Assembly (NCBI GenBank): GCA_945897395.1
Contig: CAMDFE010000006.1
Coordinates: 1-15,768, forward strand
Origin: Chryseobacterium gleum
GTDB taxonomy: Bacteria; Bacteroidota; Bacteroidia; Flavobacteriales_D; Sanyastnellaceae
Direction of reading: 5' to 3'
Length of the DNA stretch: 15,768 nt
Within the stretch, counting starts at the first letter, position 1. Each line of letters begins with the position of its first letter. This document shows positions 12,941 to 15,768 of this stretch, one piece after another. The translations under genes and the position numbers were made by a program. The notes under the pieces were generated by a model. The model had not been told where the DNA came from and did not search any database. It saw nothing but the letters and a program-made list of their open reading frames with translations.

Positions 12941-13606
12941 ATGAAATTTTTCATCGACACAGCGAATCTTAATCAAATTAGAGAAGCACAAGACCTTGGC
13001 GTTCTTGACGGAGTAACAACCAATCCTAGCTTAATGGCGAAAGAAGGAATCTCTGGAACCGATCGCGTAATGAAACACTACGTCGATATTTGTGAGATTG
13101 TTGGAGACGGCGATGTAAGTGCTGAAGTGATTGCTACAGATTTCGAAGGTATGGTTAAGGAAGGAGAAGATTTGGCGGCTTTGCATGAGAATATCGTGGT
13201 GAAAGTTCCAATGACGAAAGACGGAATCAAAGCTATTCGTTATTTTACAGACAAGGGAATTCGCACGAACTGCACGTTGATATTCTCAGCTGGTCAAGCC
13301 TTGTTGGCTGCGAAAGCAGGAGCGTCATATGTAAGTCCATTCGTTGGACGATTAGACGATATTTCTACAGACGGAATTGATCTGATTGAACAAATCAGAA
13401 CCATCTATGACAACTACGGTTTCGATACTGAAATTCTTGCAGCATCCGTTCGTCACCCGATGCACATCATTGCTTGTGCAGAGATTGGAGCAGATGTTAT
13501 GACATGTCCGTTAAGCGTGATCTTGCAATTGTTGAAGCACCCATTGACAGACATCGGTTTGGCTCAGTTCCTTGCCGATCACAAGAAGGCTGCTGAAGCG
13601 AAATAA
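12941..13606 (+). CDS. tal: Transaldolase (small TalC/MipB-type subfamily)
   Basis: Transfers a dihydroxyacetone unit between sugar phosphates in the non-oxidative pentose phosphate pathway, in the cytoplasm. The 221-residue single-domain TIM barrel starts MKFFIDTANLNQI, has GVTTNPSL, and holds the Schiff-base Lys88 in VVKVPMT. Two positions argue for transaldolase rather than fructose-6-phosphate aldolase: Glu62 in SAEVIA (Gln in the aldolase) and Phe in SPFVGR (Tyr in the aldolase). The gene has a clear promoter of its own and is followed 2 bases after its stop by the YrdC-family gene, so the two are probably co-transcribed. Confidence 0.95.
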   Translation: MKFFIDTANLNQIREAQDLGVLDGVTTNPSLMAKEGISGTDRVMKHYVDICEIVGDGDVSAEVIATDFEGMVKEGEDLAALHENIVVKVPMTKDGIKAIRYFTDKGIRTNCTLIFSAGQALLAAKAGASYVSPFVGRLDDISTDGIDLIEQIRTIYDNYGFDTEILAASVRHPMHIIACAEIGADVMTCPLSVILQLLKHPLTDIGLAQFLADHKKAAEAK

Positions 13607-13608
13607 TT

Positions 13609-14208
13609 TTGATAGCTAGTTCAGACAACAACGCCGATTATACGGCGGCACAAATTATTCGCAAGCAAGGAATTTGTATTCTTCCCACAGATACAGTTTA
13701 TGCTTTCGCTTGTGCGTTGTCAGACAAAAAAGCAATAGAGAAAATGGCTCAATTGAAAGGCGTGCGTTTAGATAACGCGCGCTTTTCTATTGTATGCAAC
13801 GACTTGTCACATTTGGCCACATTCACCAAACCCATTTCAACACCGTATTACCGCGCATTGAAAAGGCATACACCTGGTATGTTTACTTTCCTGTTGGAAG
13901 CAAGCAGCTTGGTTCCAAAACTTTTCACTTCACGCAGAACCACCATCGGACTTCGTGTTCCCGATCACGATTTTCTTCAAAGAGTTCTAACACAATTGGG
14001 TGAACCCCTTGTGGTTTCTTCTGTTCATCGCAAAGAAAATTTAGAAGAATATCCACTTGAAGCCATCGATTTTGAAGAAGATTGGTCAAACGATGTGGCT
14101 GAAATTTTCTTTGAAGACACCTCAAAAATGTTGCTTTCTACAGTCGTAGATTTTTCCGGATTGAATCCAACAGTGGTTCGTCAGGGAGCAGGGGAGTGGA
14201 ATCCCTAA
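13609..14208 (+). CDS. Sua5/YciO/YrdC-family protein (threonylcarbamoyl-AMP synthase-like)
   Basis: A 199-residue protein with the YrdC fold: GICILPTDTVYAFAC near the N terminus, LKGVRLDNARFSIVCNDLS (substrate-binding region), TPGMFTFLLEAS, TIGLRVPDH and a C-terminal STVVDFSG..VVRQGAGE. TsaC/Sua5 enzymes make the threonylcarbamoyl-adenylate used for tRNA t6A; the YciO branch has a similar fold and a less certain role. The KGVRLDNARFS variant looks nearer to YciO than to canonical TsaC. No ATG or GTG is available before the conserved core, so a TTG start at 13609 is required, 2 bases after the transaldolase stop. Such close spacing suggests translational coupling, which would compensate for the weak start codon. 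Confidence 0.85.
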   Translation: MIASSDNNADYTAAQIIRKQGICILPTDTVYAFACALSDKKAIEKMAQLKGVRLDNARFSIVCNDLSHLATFTKPISTPYYRALKRHTPGMFTFLLEASSLVPKLFTSRRTTIGLRVPDHDFLQRVLTQLGEPLVVSSVHRKENLEEYPLEAIDFEEDWSNDVAEIFFEDTSKMLLSTVVDFSGLNPTVVRQGAGEWNP

Positions 14209-14282
14209 ACAATAACCATAAACAATTACTCGTTCGCAAGTTTCAGAATTAGCCCGTTCTCACGAAGGTGGTCTAGGTAATT

Positions 14283-14301
14283 TCACATTGACAAATTGTG
14301 A
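14283..14301. promoter_or_regulatory. Imperfect inverted repeat before the TPR gene
   Basis: TCACATTGACAAATTGTGA has perfect 5-bp outer arms (TCACA/TGTGA) and ends two bases before the ATG at 14304. It could be an operator or an mRNA hairpin over the ribosome site; no consensus promoter was found in the 95-base gap (14209-14303). Confidence 0.35.
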
Positions 14302-14303
14302 CT

Positions 14304-15768
14304 ATGAGAAAAATTGCACTGGGTTTTGTATTATTTGTTTTGAGCGCCACATCTGTGTTTGCTCAAAAATCTTTCGAAAAGGTTGTGCCTGAGCGTATCT
14401 ATCGCGAAGCCTTGAATCTTTTTGAAAACGAAAAGTTCGTTCCGGCGAAAGAGTCGTTTGAAAAATACCTTTCGTTAACTTCCGGAAACGACGGCTACAG
14501 AGCCGATGCGGAATACTACCAAGGTCTCTGCGCCATGAATCTATTCCATCCAGATGCAGAATACTTGCTCACCACTTTCATAAGAAACCATCCCGATTCA
14601 CACTGGTGTCAGAGTGTTTATTTGGAATTGGCAAACTTCAAATACAAGAGCAAGTCCTACAGACAATCTCTTGAGTGGTTCGATAAGGTTGAAGAGAAAC
14701 AACTTTTGGCAGAAGAGCGCCCAGCTTTTTATTACAAGCGCGGATTCGTGAAATTCGATCAAAAGAAATATTCCGATGCGCGCGTAGATTTTGCGAAAGT
14801 GAAAGACGGCGATTCGGAATATAAGTCTGCTGCTACCTACTACTACGCTTACATGGCTTATACGAGCAAGGATTATCAAGTGGCATTGGAATCTTTTTTA
14901 AAGTTGAAGGAAGACAAAGACTTTAAATCGGTCGTTCCGTATTTTATTTCACAGATTTATTATGTGCAAAAGCGTTTCGATGAACTGTTGGCTTACGCTC
15001 CGCCGTTGATCAATGCGGAAGAAAATGTGAAGAACAATTATCCGAATGCGAACGAGGAAATCGCACACTTGATTGGCGATGCGTACTTCACTCTTGAGAA
15101 ATACCAAGAGGCTCTTCCGTATTTAGAAAAATATCACAACTCCCCAACAGCGAAACCTTCCGTTGAAGATTACTATCAATTGGGATTCTGTTTTTACCGC
15201 AACGGCAACTTTGAACGCGCTATAGATGCCTACTCACACTGCACGAAGGAAGATTCTCCAACTTCACAATTAGCGAACTACAACATTGGAGATTGCTATT
15301 TGAAACTCGAACAAAAGGAATACGCGAGAACGGCTTTTGAAGCTGCTTCGAAACAAACGCACAACGTAGATGTGCAAGAAGATGCGTTATTCAATTACGC
15401 GAAATTGGCGTTCGAACTTTCGTACAACCCCTTCCATGAAGCCATTTCAGCGTTTGAAGGTTATTTGGAAAAATATCCAAACTCCGCACGTCACGACGAA
15501 GCCTATGAGTTCTTGTTGAATGTGTATTTGAAAACCCGAAACTACGAGCGCGCTTTGACATCATTGGATAAAATGAAAGTGAAAGACATTCGTGCGAAAA
15601 CATCTTATCAGATCGTTGCCTTCAACCGCGGTGTTGAATTATATCAAGCGGAAAGCTTTGCGAAGTCAGAGGAGTTCTTCACGAAATCGTTGGAATATCC
15701 TGTCAATACATATTTGTTTGCTCAAGCCAAATATTGGATGGGTGAAATCAATTACCGACAGAATAAAT
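14304..15768 (+). CDS. Secreted TPR-repeat protein (3' truncated by the window)
   Basis: The frame opens at ATG 14304 and stays open to the last base, giving 488 residues and an unfinished codon; the C terminus is outside the window. The N terminus MRKIALGFVLFVLSATSVFA followed by Q is a clear signal peptide, so the protein is exported. The rest is helical, with repeated TPR-like units: YREALNLFENEKFVPAKESFEKYL, seen from YREALN to FEKYL near residues 34-53, YYKRGFVKFDQKKYSDAR, IGDAYFTLEKYQEALPYLEKY, LGFCFYRNGNFERAIDAY and FNRGVELYQAESFAKSEEFF, each within 20 residues of its key GxxxFxxxxYxxA core. Long exported TPR proteins are common in Bacteroidota and act as scaffolds for protein complexes; the partner is unknown. 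Confidence 0.85.
   Translation, partial: MRKIALGFVLFVLSATSVFAQKSFEKVVPERIYREALNLFENEKFVPAKESFEKYLSLTSGNDGYRADAEYYQGLCAMNLFHPDAEYLLTTFIRNHPDSHWCQSVYLELANFKYKSKSYRQSLEWFDKVEEKQLLAEERPAFYYKRGFVKFDQKKYSDARVDFAKVKDGDSEYKSAATYYYAYMAYTSKDYQVALESFLKLKEDKDFKSVVPYFISQIYYVQKRFDELLAYAPPLINAEENVKNNYPNANEEIAHLIGDAYFTLEKYQEALPYLEKYHNSPTAKPSVEDYYQLGFCFYRNGNFERAIDAYSHCTKEDSPTSQLANYNIGDCYLKLEQKEYARTAFEAASKQTHNVDVQEDALFNYAKLAFELSYNPFHEAISAFEGYLEKYPNSARHDEAYEFLLNVYLKTRNYERALTSLDKMKVKDIRAKTSYQIVAFNRGVELYQAESFAKSEEFFTKSLEYPVNTYLFAQAKYWMGEINYRQNK

Noticed and set aside
14288..14293. TTGACA as a -35 box
   Set aside because: Bacteroidota primary sigma factors use TTTG/TAnnTTTG; there is no matching -10 and it lies too close to the ATG.

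Overview
The window reads as chromosomal DNA of a Bacteroidota bacterium, most likely in or near Flavobacteriales. The evidence is a PorZ-type protein of the type IX secretion system, promoters of the Bacteroidota form (TTTG, about 20 bases, then TAnnTTTG), and several long proteins of families known mainly from this phylum. Base composition is moderately AT-rich. No rRNA, tRNA, CRISPR array, insertion sequence or phage gene was seen.

Layout: (1) 1-2304, plus strand: the 3' part of a porZ-like gene, cut by the window inside its signal peptide. (2) 2301-5223, minus strand: an apparent operon of a membrane methyltransferase of the ICMT/PEMT fold, a SixA-like histidine phosphatase and pyrG (CTP synthase). 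pyrG meets porZ tail to tail with overlapping stop codons. (3) 5253-8331: an accessory block. Three composite repeat arrays, all in the same orientation, bound a parDE toxin-antitoxin pair and a class II Fic gene. (4) 8331-9691, minus strand: folE (GTP cyclohydrolase I) translationally coupled to a short-chain dehydrogenase-like gene. (5) 9775-11358, plus strand: a cationic-amino-acid-transporter-type APC permease, followed by two terminator hairpins. (6) 11557-12816, minus strand: a conserved exported protein of unknown function. (7) 12941-14208, plus strand: transaldolase and a YrdC/Sua5/YciO-family gene 2 bases apart. (8) 14304 to the end, plus strand: the start of a secreted TPR-repeat protein, cut by the window.

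The most unusual part is the repeat system at 5253-8331. Each array has a block of 14-bp units (consensus DGAACTNCGTTGTT), a fixed linker containing the hairpin GTCC-GAA-GGAC, and a block of 17-18-bp units. Each of these last units is a 4-base spacer (CCTC) plus a 5-bp-stem hairpin. Most stems are GCAAC/GTTGC, but three units have GCGAT/ATCGC, with two base pairs changed on both sides. That compensatory change suggests selection for the hairpin itself. The parE and fic stop codons lie inside the first unit of arrays 2 and 3, and the SDR stop codon touches the last base of array 3. The arrangement resembles REP/BIME elements, or cassette boundaries carrying toxin genes. No mobilising enzyme is in the window, so mechanism and function are inference.

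Housekeeping genes (pyrG, folE, tal, YrdC family) flank the accessory block and give no sign of disruption.
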